Positions 7,692 to 17,023 of a stretch of DNA of 34,395 nucleotides are shown one piece after another (position 1 is the first letter of the stretch; every line of letters starts with the position of its first letter). The translations under genes were made by a program, and so were the position numbers. The notes under the pieces are model-generated. The model had not been told where the DNA came from and searched no databases. It was given only the letters and a program-made list of their open reading frames with translations. Source of the stretch: Microcystis novacekii Mn_MB_F_20050700_S1 (GTDB lineage Bacteria; Cyanobacteriota; Cyanobacteriia; Cyanobacteriales; Microcystaceae); NCBI GenBank assembly GCA_007096045.1, contig SFAU01000179.1, positions 1-34,395 of the forward strand, given 5' to 3'.

Positions 7692-9890
7692 TTAACCTAA
7701 TAACTGGGTAGCACGCGCAGTTAAAGCATTGGCAGTTAAGCCATTATAGGCCATAATTTCCCCAGCACTAGCGGTGGTTTCTCCCCGTTTCCAAGCGAAG
7801 ACATCCCGACGCGCATTACTGCGTAACATAATCGGTTCTAACATGGCGCTTGTACCACCAGTTACTCCGATTAAAGCATCACCAGCAAAGAGACTATCAA
7901 AACCAGCATCATCAAGGAAATTATTATCAGCTTCCGAGCTAGTTTCACTCATCACATCGCTAGGACGGTAGAGACGACGAGGATTAATTACCGAGACGAT
8001 TTTTACGCCGATTCCTGCCGCTTCTAACTGTTGTGCCGACTCAAAAACGGGTAATAAAGTCATATCACCAATAACGGCAAAAACTACTTTTTTACTGCCT
8101 TCCGATTCCTGAAGAATTACGCCGCCTTTTTCCAAAGCTTGACGGGTTTGCTCAAAGGTGCTTCGTACTGGTAAAGGCGATTTACTAGCGGTGATTGTAA
8201 TGCCTTTATTGCTAGTTCCTAACGCCCATTCATAACAGACTTGAATACTGTTAGCATCGCAGGGAAAGAGCGGGAAAATATTACCATTTCGCATCATAGC
8301 GGCGAAATAATTTTCAATCTCTGGGCGTTGGTGTGTCCAACCATTACGCCCTTGCTCCAAGGCTCCGGCGGTGAATAAAGTAATAGTAGAAGGGGTGGGA
8401 CGACGTAACTCGGCCATCGCTTGGGTTACGGTCTGCCAAATCGGTAAACCATTGATAGCAAAAGACTCGTAGGAACACCATAAAGTTCGCGCTCCCAAGA
8501 GAGATAAACCGACGGCTAATCCGGCACAGGCATCCTCGCTTAAAGGTTCATAAACTTGACCGTTAGGACCCTGGAAATAGGTATCATCGCTGGTGGGGTG
8601 AATAATCTTTAAACCGACGTTAATATTATTAATTCCCGAAGCGGCATTACCATCAGCATTAGTGACAACAAAATTGGGGTCAGCTTTACCCACAGCTACC
8701 ACTAATTCCCCCATAGCGGTAGTGGCCACTTTTTTATCGCCACCCACAGTATATTCGGTCATCGGTAAGGTTCCTAAATCCGGCAGCGGGAAGACTTTTT
8801 CCGTTACCACTGTTTCCGCTGCTGGACCACCTCCAGAGCGCTCGAAATTAGTACGAACAATTGCCCAAGCTTCAGGGGGTAAAGCGCGTTCTTGTAAGGC
8901 AGCAACGATATAATCTTTTTCTAAAGAATCGCCGGGATAAAGATTATGGGAAGCCGCTCCCCGTTTGTGAACTCCCGCCCCTTTAAGTTGTTTAATAATG
9001 ATCACCGTTAGTTTACCACCTAGGGCTAATTGGGCGGCTTTATCCGTGGCCATTAACACCGCTTTCATGAACTCTAGACGCTGGTTAAAAGAGAATTTGG
9101 TGCTATCTACATATTCCCCATTTTGATTAGCATCATCGAAGTCTTTGGCATTAATGAGAATCACTTCCTCGAAACCATTACCGCGCCAATAGGCTTCCAT
9201 TTCGGCGTTAGTTTTCAGGGACACCATGCTATGGTGTTCTTGGGAATAGCCATTCCAAACTAAAATCGGCAGAAAATTGGTAATTTCGGGATAAGCAGTG
9301 TGAAAATGACCAAAACTACTCATAATGTAGGGTTCTCCTAAACCCCCATCCCCGATAGTCACAGGGAAAAGGGTATTAGGGTGTAATTTGGCCGCCGCCA
9401 TGGCGAAATGTTGTCCCTGGCCCAAAGGACCAGCCGGTCCGAGCAGTCCGGGGATTTGTCCAGAAAGATGCCCTAAAAGTCCGTGTTTTTCCCGAAAACG
9501 TTCTCCCAATTCGCTGACGTTGCTGATGCCCATGGCTTCCAGAGAGCGATCGAGAAAGACGTTACTATAAAAACCGGGGGCATGATGGCCCACTTCGGTG
9601 AAAATATTTTTCTGGCCTAACATCATCAAAGAGGCAATCACGTCGGCAGCGCTGGCAAAACCGCCGGGGTGTCCCGATTCTTTGGTAGCGGTGATTTGTA
9701 GGGTGAGGTAACGCAAAGCATCGGCGGCTAGGAGGGTTTGATAGATAGCATTCGGGTCATTAGCGGCAATAATAGCGGTTTTTCCCGCAGCGATAGCGGC
9801 TTTTCCCGCATATTTATCAAATTCGGGTAAGGAAGCCCCAAAATATTTTATCCCTTGACAAAAATCGGGAATTGTGCTAGTAGCTGTCAT
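7692..9890 (-). CDS. Transketolase-like thiamine-diphosphate enzyme (transketolase/phosphoketolase superfamily)
   Basis: A 732-residue protein with three-domain transketolase architecture. The N-terminal ThDP-binding domain has TKESGHPGG and the IGDGG motif that binds Mg/ThDP. The middle Pyr domain has YESFAI followed by GWTHQRPEIENYF, and a C-terminal domain follows. It is longer than a typical bacterial transketolase (about 660-670). Several local blocks look closer to phosphoketolases: FLPILVWNGY between ThDP ligands, and the arrangement YESFA...NGWTHQRPEI...PCDAN, which recalls the phosphoketolase block with HQDPG and PPDAN. It may therefore be a transketolase of unusual substrate range or an intermediate family. 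The role is presumably two-carbon ketol transfer in sugar-phosphate metabolism, which I infer only from fold. It is a single-gene unit: its own terminator lies downstream and the exopolysaccharide-export gene diverges upstream. Confidence 0.8.
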   Translation of the reverse strand: MTATSTIPDFCQGIKYFGASLPEFDKYAGKAAIAAGKTAIIAANDPNAIYQTLLAADALRYLTLQITATKESGHPGGFASAADVIASLMMLGQKNIFTEVGHHAPGFYSNVFLDRSLEAMGISNVSELGERFREKHGLLGHLSGQIPGLLGPAGPLGQGQHFAMAAAKLHPNTLFPVTIGDGGLGEPYIMSSFGHFHTAYPEITNFLPILVWNGYSQEHHSMVSLKTNAEMEAYWRGNGFEEVILINAKDFDDANQNGEYVDSTKFSFNQRLEFMKAVLMATDKAAQLALGGKLTVIIIKQLKGAGVHKRGAASHNLYPGDSLEKDYIVAALQERALPPEAWAIVRTNFERSGGGPAAETVVTEKVFPLPDLGTLPMTEYTVGGDKKVATTAMGELVVAVGKADPNFVVTNADGNAASGINNINVGLKIIHPTSDDTYFQGPNGQVYEPLSEDACAGLAVGLSLLGARTLWCSYESFAINGLPIWQTVTQAMAELRRPTPSTITLFTAGALEQGRNGWTHQRPEIENYFAAMMRNGNIFPLFPCDANSIQVCYEWALGTSNKGITITASKSPLPVRSTFEQTRQALEKGGVILQESEGSKKVVFAVIGDMTLLPVFESAQQLEAAGIGVKIVSVINPRRLYRPSDVMSETSSEADNNFLDDAGFDSLFAGDALIGVTGGTSAMLEPIMLRSNARRDVFAWKRGETTASAGEIMAYNGLTANALTARATQLLG

Positions 9891-10020
9891 AAAATTAATA
9901 TACCCCTTTACATACAGGCAATCGTTAAAACTATCTTACAGTTAGCGGTAACTCTCGATAGATGCGATATTACAGGGGGTTTCCCTAGGCGATCGACTAT
10001 TTATGCTAAACTGAACGCCA

Positions 10021-11514
10021 ATGTCAACGATAAAATTAATCCTATTGATCATGTTAAATAGCAGCCAATTACAGGATTTAATCAGTAAATCACTACGTTA
10101 TCTATTAATTATCGGTACTATTGTCCCTCTCACTTCCTTAGAAGCCCGCCCAGTCCAAGCCACTCCTCCTAGTAGTGCTGCACCCCCTAAAGAAGCGATT
10201 GCTCCTATCCCCGCAGAAAGCAAAGAGTACACCCTAGGAGAAGGGGATAAAGTCCGCGTCACCGTTTACCAAGTCGCGGATTTAAGCGGCGATTTCCTCG
10301 TCTTACCCGATGGAACCCTGACTTTACCTCTGATTGGTAGCGTCAAAGTGGAAGGAATGACCGTCACCGAAGCCGGCCAAACCCTCGCCAAACGTTACAG
10401 CACCTATCTCAAACGTCCCGTGGTTACTGTTAGCATTCTCACCCCCCGGCCTCTGCAAATCGCCATCGCGGGGGAAGTCAATCGTCCGGGTACTTATACA
10501 ATTAACCCCGAACAAAGCCAAAAAACGCCCCTATTGACCGAAATAATCCGGCAAGCGGGGGGAGTGACTACGGTGGCCGATATTGGTCAAGTTCAAATCC
10601 GACGCAATCTCAAGGGACAAGAACAGCTAATTCAAGCCAATCTCTGGCAATTAATCCAAAAAGGCGATACAACCCAAGATATTAGCCTTAGAGATGGTGA
10701 TAGCATCGTTATTCCCACTAAAACGACCCTTAGCGTCGGGGAAGTCAATCAATTAGCCGATGCCAATTTTGGACTAGATAGCGATCGAGAAATTAATGTT
10801 ACTGTGGTGGGAGAAGTTTATCGTCCGGGGTCCCATCGTATTGTCCCCACTGCCAACAATAACAATAATAATGACCTAGATCGCGGCGGCACCAGGAAAC
10901 CGGCCCGACTAACCCAAGCTATCCAACAAGCGGGAGGCATCAAACCTCTTGCCGATATCCGACAGGTGCAAGTGCTGCGTTATACTCGTGACGGTTCCCA
11001 GCAGAAAATCCCCGTAGATCTGTGGAGTTTGCTCGAAAAAGGTGATATGACTGGCGATATCTTTCTTCAAGAAGGGGATACGGTGATTATCCCCACCGCT
11101 ACCGCAATCTCGGCCAAGGAATCGGAAACCCTAGCATCGGCTAGTTTTGCCCCTAAGACTATTAACGTGAAAGTGGTCGGGGAAGTGGCCAAACCGGGGA
11201 CAATTGAAGTTCCTCCCAATACCCCTCTCAATCAGGCAATTTTAACCGCAGGAGACTTTGATAAGCGTCGCGCTAATCAGTCCACAGTGGAATTAATTCG
11301 TCTCAATCCGAACGGAACCGTCACCAAAACCTCAATTAACATCGATTTTTCTCAGGGTATCAACGAGAAAACTAACCCGATTCTCCGCAATAATGATGTG
11401 GTGGTGGTTCATCGTAACGGTCTGGCATCTGCTACCGACACCCTCGGCACGGTTTTAAGTCCCTTTACCGGTCTGACAGGCCTTTTCAACGGATTTTTTA
11501 ATCTTTTCCGTTAA
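10021..11514 (+). CDS. Polysaccharide biosynthesis/export protein (Wza-like, SLBB domains)
   Basis: A 497-residue secreted outer-membrane-type export protein. ATG codons at 10021 and 10051 are both possible. Neither has a convincing ribosome site, and the second gives a cleaner signal peptide (hydrophobic SLRYLLIIGTIVPLTSL, cleavage near VQA). There is no lipobox cysteine, unlike enterobacterial Wza. Residues about 68-150 form the Poly_export domain (YTLGEGDKVRVTVY...LPDGTLTLPLIGSV). Three SLBB-type blocks follow, each starting with a variant of VVGEVYRPG (IAGEVNRPG near 154, VVGEVYRPG near 263, VVGEVAKPG near 385). A short run of asparagine codons (about 10854-10872) sits in the linker after the second SLBB start. 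The expected role is a periplasmic/outer-membrane channel for exopolysaccharide; no Wzc or Wzx/Wzy partner is in the window. Confidence 0.9.
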   Translation: MSTIKLILLIMLNSSQLQDLISKSLRYLLIIGTIVPLTSLEARPVQATPPSSAAPPKEAIAPIPAESKEYTLGEGDKVRVTVYQVADLSGDFLVLPDGTLTLPLIGSVKVEGMTVTEAGQTLAKRYSTYLKRPVVTVSILTPRPLQIAIAGEVNRPGTYTINPEQSQKTPLLTEIIRQAGGVTTVADIGQVQIRRNLKGQEQLIQANLWQLIQKGDTTQDISLRDGDSIVIPTKTTLSVGEVNQLADANFGLDSDREINVTVVGEVYRPGSHRIVPTANNNNNNDLDRGGTRKPARLTQAIQQAGGIKPLADIRQVQVLRYTRDGSQQKIPVDLWSLLEKGDMTGDIFLQEGDTVIIPTATAISAKESETLASASFAPKTINVKVVGEVAKPGTIEVPPNTPLNQAILTAGDFDKRRANQSTVELIRLNPNGTVTKTSINIDFSQGINEKTNPILRNNDVVVVHRNGLASATDTLGTVLSPFTGLTGLFNGFFNLFR

Positions 11515-11579
11515 AAAAGTTCACTTTACCCCGATGTCATTAGCTAAGTAATCGAGCTAATAATAGATATAGAAACGGC

Positions 11580-11607
11580 GAAAAGTCGTGAGCGGTCACG
11601 GCTTTTC
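11580..11607 (+). terminator. Hairpin between the export gene and the small membrane-protein gene
   Basis: A 12-bp stem with one G-U pair joins 11580-11591 and 11596-11607 around a GCGG tetraloop (GAAAAGTCGTGA / TCACGGCTTTTC). It lies 65 bp after the stop at 11514. The U-tract after the stem is poor (TGTCCGAT), so it may be a weak terminator, a processing or stability element, or part of the leader of the next gene, whose ATG is 27 bp further on. Confidence 0.55.
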
Positions 11608-11634
11608 TGTCCGATAGACTCAGGAAAGAAAACT

Positions 11635-11826
11635 ATGATTTTTCTCCTTACTCTAGCCCTAATCTCCCTGTCGATTAGCTACAATGTTCACGGCGAAATA
11701 ATTAGCCTCAGTACCCGCTTATTGGGTCTTTTTTGTGGCTTATTAAGTTTGTTCTTTACACCCCTACTGGTAAAGGTTTTTATTCTTGTCACCTTAGTCG
11801 TCTTCAACTGGGATTTTAAACCCTAA
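11635..11826 (+). CDS. Small hydrophobic membrane protein, unknown
   Basis: A 63-residue protein that is almost entirely hydrophobic. Residues 1-17 and about 28-58 form two likely membrane segments, joined by a short polar part (YNVHGEIISLSTR). AGGAAAG at 11622-11628 is well placed as a ribosome site for the ATG at 11635, which favours a real gene. I do not recognise a family. It lies 46 bp before the aldo/keto reductase on the same strand and could be co-transcribed with it. Confidence 0.5.
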   Translation: MIFLLTLALISLSISYNVHGEIISLSTRLLGLFCGLLSLFFTPLLVKVFILVTLVVFNWDFKP

Positions 11827-11872
11827 ACCCGACTAAAACCCTAAGCATACATAACCCATCAAAAAAACTGTT

Positions 11873-12832
11873 ATGCAAAAACGCTATCTCGGTCAGACTA
11901 ATATAGAAATTACTCCCCTTCTCGTCGGTACTTGGCAAGCAGGAAAAAAGATGTGGGCAGGTATTGAAGATGAGGAAAGTATTAAGGCTATTCGAGCCGC
12001 TTTTGAGGCAGGAATTACCACTGTAGATACGGCCGAAATCTACGGGGAAGGTCACTCGGAATCGATTGTCGCTCAAGCTTTGGCCGATGTGCGAGAACGG
12101 GTAATTTATGCCACCAAAGTTTTTGCTAATCACCTCAAATACGAGGAAGTTATCGCAGCTTGTGATCGCTCTTTAAAAAACCTCCAAACTGATTATATCG
12201 ATCTTTATCAAATTCATTGGCCTAGTGGCTCATGGAACACGGAAATAGTGCCTATTTCTGAAACTATGGCCGCTCTTAATTATCTAAAAGCACAGGGAAA
12301 AATTCGCGCTCTAGGGGTTTCCAATTTCTCCCGCTCTCAACTGGAAGAAGCCAGTCAATACGGCAGAATTGAGAGTATTCAACCTCCCTATTCTCTGTTT
12401 TGGCGCTCGGTAGAAAAGGAAATTATGCCCTATTGTATAGAGAATAATATTTCTATTCTTGCCTATTCTCCCCTTGCCCAAGGTTTACTAACAGGAAAAT
12501 TTAGAAATGGTTATCAGTTAGCAGCGGAGGATCATAGAATTAAAAATAAACTCTTTCATGGCGAAAACTTTCCGAGGGTACAAGCGGCTTTAACTCAATT
12601 AGAACCGATTGCTAACCGCTGTAATTGTTCCCTAGCTCAATTATCTCTTGCTTGGTTAATTAAACAACCTCAAACTAATGCAATTGCTGGGGTAAGAAAT
12701 GCCGCTCAAGCAGTTAATAACGCTCAAGCAATGACAATTAATTTAACCCCAGAAGACCTAAAATTAATTGATAGTATTGGCAAACAGGTAACTGATTTCT
12801 TGGATGATAATCCCGTGCTGTGGGATTTCTAA
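11873..12832 (+). CDS. Aldo/keto reductase
   Basis: A 319-residue NADPH-dependent oxidoreductase of the aldo/keto reductase superfamily (TIM barrel, cytosolic). The catalytic tetrad is complete: D52 and Y57 (VDTAEIYGEGHSE), K82 (YATKVF) and H115 (LYQIHWP). Later family blocks are present: ALGVSNFSRSQLEEA, QPPYSLFWR, ILAYSPLAQGLLTGKF, and the cofactor-phosphate region AIAGVRNAAQAVNNA near residues 278-292. Length and order are standard. The likely activity is reduction of aldehydes or ketones in detoxification or stress; the specific substrate cannot be read from sequence. Confidence 0.92.
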   Translation: MQKRYLGQTNIEITPLLVGTWQAGKKMWAGIEDEESIKAIRAAFEAGITTVDTAEIYGEGHSESIVAQALADVRERVIYATKVFANHLKYEEVIAACDRSLKNLQTDYIDLYQIHWPSGSWNTEIVPISETMAALNYLKAQGKIRALGVSNFSRSQLEEASQYGRIESIQPPYSLFWRSVEKEIMPYCIENNISILAYSPLAQGLLTGKFRNGYQLAAEDHRIKNKLFHGENFPRVQAALTQLEPIANRCNCSLAQLSLAWLIKQPQTNAIAGVRNAAQAVNNAQAMTINLTPEDLKLIDSIGKQVTDFLDDNPVLWDF

Positions 12833-12872
12833 AAATTATACAGCAGTTATCTTAAGGGTGAAGACAGAAGTT

Positions 12873-12904
12873 TTGGTTAATTCCCACGAAAAAGCCTGTA
12901 TAAT
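12873..12904 (+). promoter_or_regulatory. Possible sigma-70-type promoter for the gene at 12943
   Basis: A consensus TATAAT lies at 12899-12904, 38 bp before the ATG. The best upstream hexamer is TTGGTT at 12873-12878, but the 20-bp spacer is longer than ideal. In cyanobacteria, promoters recognised mainly through the -10 element are common, so the -10 box alone may suffice. Confidence 0.4.
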
Positions 12905-12942
12905 GATAGCTATAGTCCGATTCTTACCGCAGGATTATCCTT

Positions 12943-13518
12943 ATGGCTAAATCGAAAAAACACAATCTGCAATGGATTAAAGAAACCCTCGATTTAAATC
13001 CAGATCATAACTGGAAATCTAGTCCGGGTAACAGTATTTTTGTAGCTGGTCGCGGTGCAGTTCGCTTTGAAGTTCCTCAGGATTGGCATTTTGAACCCGA
13101 TGATAATTCCTTTCGTTTTTTAGATAGAAAACCCCCCGATGATGATTGTCGTTTAGAGGTTTCCTATAATTTACTTCCCCCCGGAGATTGGAAAGAATTG
13201 CCCCTGAAAGGAATGGTCAAAAAATTAGCTCGTGAAGATAGCCGCAATCCTCACGAAATCGGCGAAGTTATCCAAGAAAAACGCCAAACCGCGCGCATTG
13301 TTTGGGTACAAATTCAATTCATCGACCCCCAAGAAAATCGGCCAGCTTATTCACGCATTGCCGTGGGTATTGGTTCTGGAGTTCAATGTTTAATTACTAT
13401 GGATTATTGGGTCGATGATGCGGACAAATTCACCCCCGTCTGGGATACGGTTATCTCCTCGCTGGTGTTAGGTTTATACATTCGCGATCCCCGCAGCGGT
13501 TTAGCTTTCCCCGACTAA
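12943..13518 (+). CDS. Conserved cyanobacterial protein of unknown function
   Basis: A 191-residue soluble protein without a signal peptide or membrane segment. It begins MAKSKKHNLQWIKETL. Its middle carries GRGAVRFEVPQDWHFEPDD (residues 37-55), followed by an alternating beta-rich pattern and VGIGSGVQCLITMDYWVDD. The overall outline (P-x-x-W near the start of a beta sandwich, late short helix TPVWDTVISSLVLG) faintly recalls PsbP/DcrB-like folds, but I would not assign it. It converges on the CocE-type hydrolase gene and their coding regions overlap by 18 bp at the 3' ends (13501-13518). Confidence 0.75.
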   Translation: MAKSKKHNLQWIKETLDLNPDHNWKSSPGNSIFVAGRGAVRFEVPQDWHFEPDDNSFRFLDRKPPDDDCRLEVSYNLLPPGDWKELPLKGMVKKLAREDSRNPHEIGEVIQEKRQTARIVWVQIQFIDPQENRPAYSRIAVGIGSGVQCLITMDYWVDDADKFTPVWDTVISSLVLGLYIRDPRSGLAFPD

Positions 13519-15144
13519 AGGTAATAGCAATTTTGCAGGAAAATTTCCTTGACAAAAAACCTTAATTGTGATAACAGAAAAATCGATCGCTCGACTCTGG
13601 TGGGGATAGCTGCCAGTCCCCGCATTGACGGGATGTGCGGGAAAGCAAGAGGCACTGAGACTCAAACGCAAGCTATGACCTTGAGGAATAGTGATAAAAG
13701 TGGCTTGCAGGGCAATATTTAGGGGCAATTCGGGATTATTTACCCGTTTATAACCCTGAGTGATATTAAAAACTCGACCATCGGGGGTAACTTGAGAAAC
13801 CACCGCGCAGATATCGAAACTAACCGCGTCTGCTTGACAATAACAATCCAGACGGGGACTACCCAAAATCGTTAAATCTTTCTCTAGGGGGGGAGAAGTG
13901 TAGGTAATCACATCACTGCGACAGTCTAGCATGGTGCGGTCGAATATTCCCCCCGGTAGGGCGCTATGACCTCCTAAAGATGGGACCGGTCGCCAAGGAT
14001 CGTGAACGATGGTATCCTCGATCGCAGGTTCTAACAAAATCACGCTTAATTTCCCCTCATCCTCGCGCAGATTGGCTAAACCTTGACTAGCAAGATAATA
14101 AATTTGCTGATTTTCTCTGGGAAACTTTTCCAGATATTGCCATTGATTAGACCCCATTTGAAATAGATAGACGGGAGGATTTTTTAATAACTCCACCTCC
14201 TGACCTTTTAAGAAATAATCAAACCATTGCAGCTGCATTTTATCCACGGGACTAATTGCCTGTTGACCATAATCTATCTCTCCTACTTTTCTCCCCCAGG
14301 GTAGATGAGTCCAAGCACCAATAATTAGCTGTTGGGGATAGATAGAACGCGCTTGCATTTCTTGGTATAAACTCAAAGTTCCCCGAAGATGAGGATCGAA
14401 CCAACCTCCGATATGTAACATCGGTAAATCGATATTTTTTAAAAGGTTTTGCGGTGATAAATTTTGCCAATAGTCATCGGGAAGATAACGAGTAATCCAC
14501 TCGTGATAAAAAGAATCGGCGGCTAAATCCTGTAAAATTTGGGGAGAGGCAGCAATAGGATCAAAAAGGGGTAAATTTCGGGAAGCTACCCAGAGTTTTT
14601 GATAGGCAGTTTCATCCCCTTTTAATTTAGCTGTTTCCGCCGCTAATTGTATTGCCCAAGCGAGATTATATTGTAAATTAAATGCTTCATTTTCATAGCC
14701 CCAATCTCGATATAAATCGTGAGCGATCATCGCTGGGCAAATAGTTTTTAAAGCACCGTGACCATTAGCAGCCGCGTATAATTGGGTCATTCCCTGATAG
14801 GAAAAACCATACATTCCCACCACACCCGTATTATTAGGAATAGTTAAAACCCATTCAATAGTTTCTAATCCGTCGCTAATTTCATGGGCAAATAAATTAA
14901 AATTTCCCGTCGAGTTTCCCCGTCCCCGGACATCCTGAATTACTACAATATAACCCTGACGTGCATACCAACTAGGATGGGCATAAACCACCGTAGAAGC
15001 GATCGCTTTTCCGTAGGGTTGTCGCATTAGTAAAATGGGAAAAGATTCCCTGCTATCGGGACGATAAATATCGGCAGCTAAACTAATTCCATCTTTGGTG
15101 ATCAAACTAGCTGTTTCTTTTTTTATGGGGTAGGGATTAAACAT
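13501..15144 (-). CDS. CocE/NonD-family hydrolase (X-Pro dipeptidyl-peptidase S15-like)
   Basis: A 547-residue alpha/beta hydrolase. The nucleophile elbow is GFSYQG with S115 (VVGMYGFSYQGMTQL). The oxyanion and cap regions start with QDVRGRGNSTG (about 70-80). A likely acid is in GGWFDPHLRG and the likely histidine in GAWTHLPWG. The C-terminal third is the jelly-roll X-Pro-DAP C domain (SPPLEKDLTILGSPRLDCY onward). Family members cleave esters, amides or prolyl peptides (cocaine esterase, glutaryl acylase relatives); the substrate here is open. No signal peptide is seen, so it is probably cytosolic. A HIP1 site lies inside the gene (14999-15006). Confidence 0.88.
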   Translation of the reverse strand: MFNPYPIKKETASLITKDGISLAADIYRPDSRESFPILLMRQPYGKAIASTVVYAHPSWYARQGYIVVIQDVRGRGNSTGNFNLFAHEISDGLETIEWVLTIPNNTGVVGMYGFSYQGMTQLYAAANGHGALKTICPAMIAHDLYRDWGYENEAFNLQYNLAWAIQLAAETAKLKGDETAYQKLWVASRNLPLFDPIAASPQILQDLAADSFYHEWITRYLPDDYWQNLSPQNLLKNIDLPMLHIGGWFDPHLRGTLSLYQEMQARSIYPQQLIIGAWTHLPWGRKVGEIDYGQQAISPVDKMQLQWFDYFLKGQEVELLKNPPVYLFQMGSNQWQYLEKFPRENQQIYYLASQGLANLREDEGKLSVILLEPAIEDTIVHDPWRPVPSLGGHSALPGGIFDRTMLDCRSDVITYTSPPLEKDLTILGSPRLDCYCQADAVSFDICAVVSQVTPDGRVFNITQGYKRVNNPELPLNIALQATFITIPQGHSLRLSLSASCFPAHPVNAGTGSYPHQSRAIDFSVITIKVFCQGNFPAKLLLPLVGES

Positions 15145-15279
15145 TATTATCTCTTTCAGAGCAAAAATACTGTCAGGTGGCTCAATCGAGAAAACTTGAC
15201 CAAGACCAGATAAAGCTTAACTAAATGTTACAATAAAGACGGACTGCCTCAACTGCCTAGGACTGGAGAAAAATCAGCG

Positions 15280-16974
15280 ATGCTACGACTAGAGAGAATT
15301 AGTAAGATTTACCCGACGGGAGAAGTGTTAAAAGATGTCACTTGGGAAGTAAAAACTGGCGATCGCATCGGATTGGTGGGAGTGAATGGGGCCGGAAAAT
15401 CCACCCAGCTGAAGATTATTATGGGGCAAGTGGAACCCACCGCCGGGGAGATCATCCGTCCTACCAGTCTCCATATCGGCTATCTTACCCAGGAATTTGA
15501 AGTGGATCCCCGTCGGACGGTACGGGAGGAATTTTGGACGGTGTTTCAAGAAGCGAATCAAGTCCACCATCAACTAATAGAAATTCCTCAGCGCATGGAA
15601 AAAGCTGATCCTAAAGAATTAGATCGCTTAATTCATCAATTGGATCGCTTACAAAGACAATTTGAAGGGTTAGATGGTTACGGATTAGAAGCACGCATTG
15701 AGAAAATTTTACCAGAAATGGGCTTTACTATTGATGACGGCGATCGCTTGGTAAGTTCCTTTAGTGGTGGTTGGCAAATGCGGATGAGTTTAGGCAAAAT
15801 TCTCCTGCAAACTCCCGACATTTTACTCCTCGATGAACCAACTAACCATTTAGACTTAGAAACTATTGAATGGTTAGAAAAATTCCTCAAGGATTTAACC
15901 ACTCCCATGGTCATAGTGTCCCACGACCGGGAATTTCTCGATCGCCTCTGTACCAAAATTGTTGAAACTGAAAGGGGAGTTTCTACCACTTATTTAGGTA
16001 ATTATTCTGCCTACCTACAGCAAAAATACGAACAACAATCCGCTCAGTTAAGTGCCTACGAACGTCAACAAAAAGAACTGGAAAAACAGCAAGCTTTCGT
16101 TGATCGGTTCCGGGCCAGTGCCACCCGCAGTACCCAAGCAAAAAGCCGGGAAAAACAATTAGAAAAGGTGGAAAAAATTGAAGCACCAATCGCCGATGTG
16201 CGTACCTTAAAATTCCAGTTTCCTCCAGCAGTGCGTAGTGGACGAGAAGTGGTAACGATTAAAAATCTTGTTCACATTTACGATGATAAAATTCTCTTTT
16301 TGGGAGCAAATCTGGAAATAGAAAGAGGCGATCAAGTGGCCTTTTTAGGTCCGAATGGTGCGGGAAAATCGACGCTTTTACGTTTAATTGTTGGGTTAGA
16401 AACCCCCACAGAAGGATCGATCAAAATCGGTAAACATAACGTTATTCCTAGTTATTTTGAGCAGAATCAAGCAGAAGCTTTAGACCTAACTAAAACAGTT
16501 TTAGATACCATTCATGATGAAGTACCCGATTGGAAAGATGTGGAAGTTCGCAGTCTTTTGGGGCGATTTTTATTCAGTGGAGAAACAGTATTAAAAAAAG
16601 TAGAATCTTTGAGTGGTGGCGAAAAAGCTCGTCTTGCTTTAGCCAAAATGTTACTTGCTCCCGCTAACTTATTAATTCTCGATGAACCCACTAATCACCT
16701 CGATATTCCCGCCAAAGAAATGTTAGAATCAGCTTTAAAAGTTTATGAAGGCACGGTTTTAATTGTTTCCCATGATCGTTATTTTATCTCCCAGGTAGCT
16801 AACAAAATTGTCGAGATTCGGGATGGTGAATTAATTGCCTATGCGGGAGATTATCACTATTATCTAGAAAAACTAGACGAAGAAAAACAAAAAGCCGAAC
16901 AAAAACGCATTGAAGCCGAAAAAGCGGCCAAAGCTGCCGCTAAACGGGCTAAACAAAAGGCCAAAAAAGGTTAG
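15280..16974 (+). CDS. ABC-F family ATPase
   Basis: A 564-residue soluble protein with two ABC ATPase domains and no membrane domain, as in ABC-F translation factors. Domain 1 has Walker A GVNGAGKS (34-41), signature FSGGW (161-165), Walker B LLLDEPTNHLD (182-192) and H215 of the switch (IVSHDREF). The linker at about 245-300 is the charged helical P-site tRNA-interaction motif (QQKYEQQSAQLSAYERQQKELEK as two helices). Domain 2 has Walker A GPNGAGKS (357-364), LSGGEKAR (444-451) and LLILDEPTNHLD. A lysine- and alanine-rich coiled-coil tail ends the protein. The expected role is ATP-dependent action on stalled ribosomes. Two HIP1 sites (15359, 15740) lie inside. Confidence 0.93.
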   Translation: MLRLERISKIYPTGEVLKDVTWEVKTGDRIGLVGVNGAGKSTQLKIIMGQVEPTAGEIIRPTSLHIGYLTQEFEVDPRRTVREEFWTVFQEANQVHHQLIEIPQRMEKADPKELDRLIHQLDRLQRQFEGLDGYGLEARIEKILPEMGFTIDDGDRLVSSFSGGWQMRMSLGKILLQTPDILLLDEPTNHLDLETIEWLEKFLKDLTTPMVIVSHDREFLDRLCTKIVETERGVSTTYLGNYSAYLQQKYEQQSAQLSAYERQQKELEKQQAFVDRFRASATRSTQAKSREKQLEKVEKIEAPIADVRTLKFQFPPAVRSGREVVTIKNLVHIYDDKILFLGANLEIERGDQVAFLGPNGAGKSTLLRLIVGLETPTEGSIKIGKHNVIPSYFEQNQAEALDLTKTVLDTIHDEVPDWKDVEVRSLLGRFLFSGETVLKKVESLSGGEKARLALAKMLLAPANLLILDEPTNHLDIPAKEMLESALKVYEGTVLIVSHDRYFISQVANKIVEIRDGELIAYAGDYHYYLEKLDEEKQKAEQKRIEAEKAAKAAAKRAKQKAKKG

Positions 16975-17023
16975 AATGTAAAGCATCACCCTATCCACGA
17001 TTATCTATTCATTAATTAATCTT

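Noticed and set aside
9855-10061. Plus-strand frame overlapping the start of the transketolase-like gene and of the export gene
   Set aside because: It covers a divergent promoter region and the first codons of two well-supported genes; no coding signature.
11816-12133. Minus-strand frame of 105 codons opposite the aldo/keto reductase
   Set aside because: Antisense shadow of a clear catalytic-tetrad enzyme.
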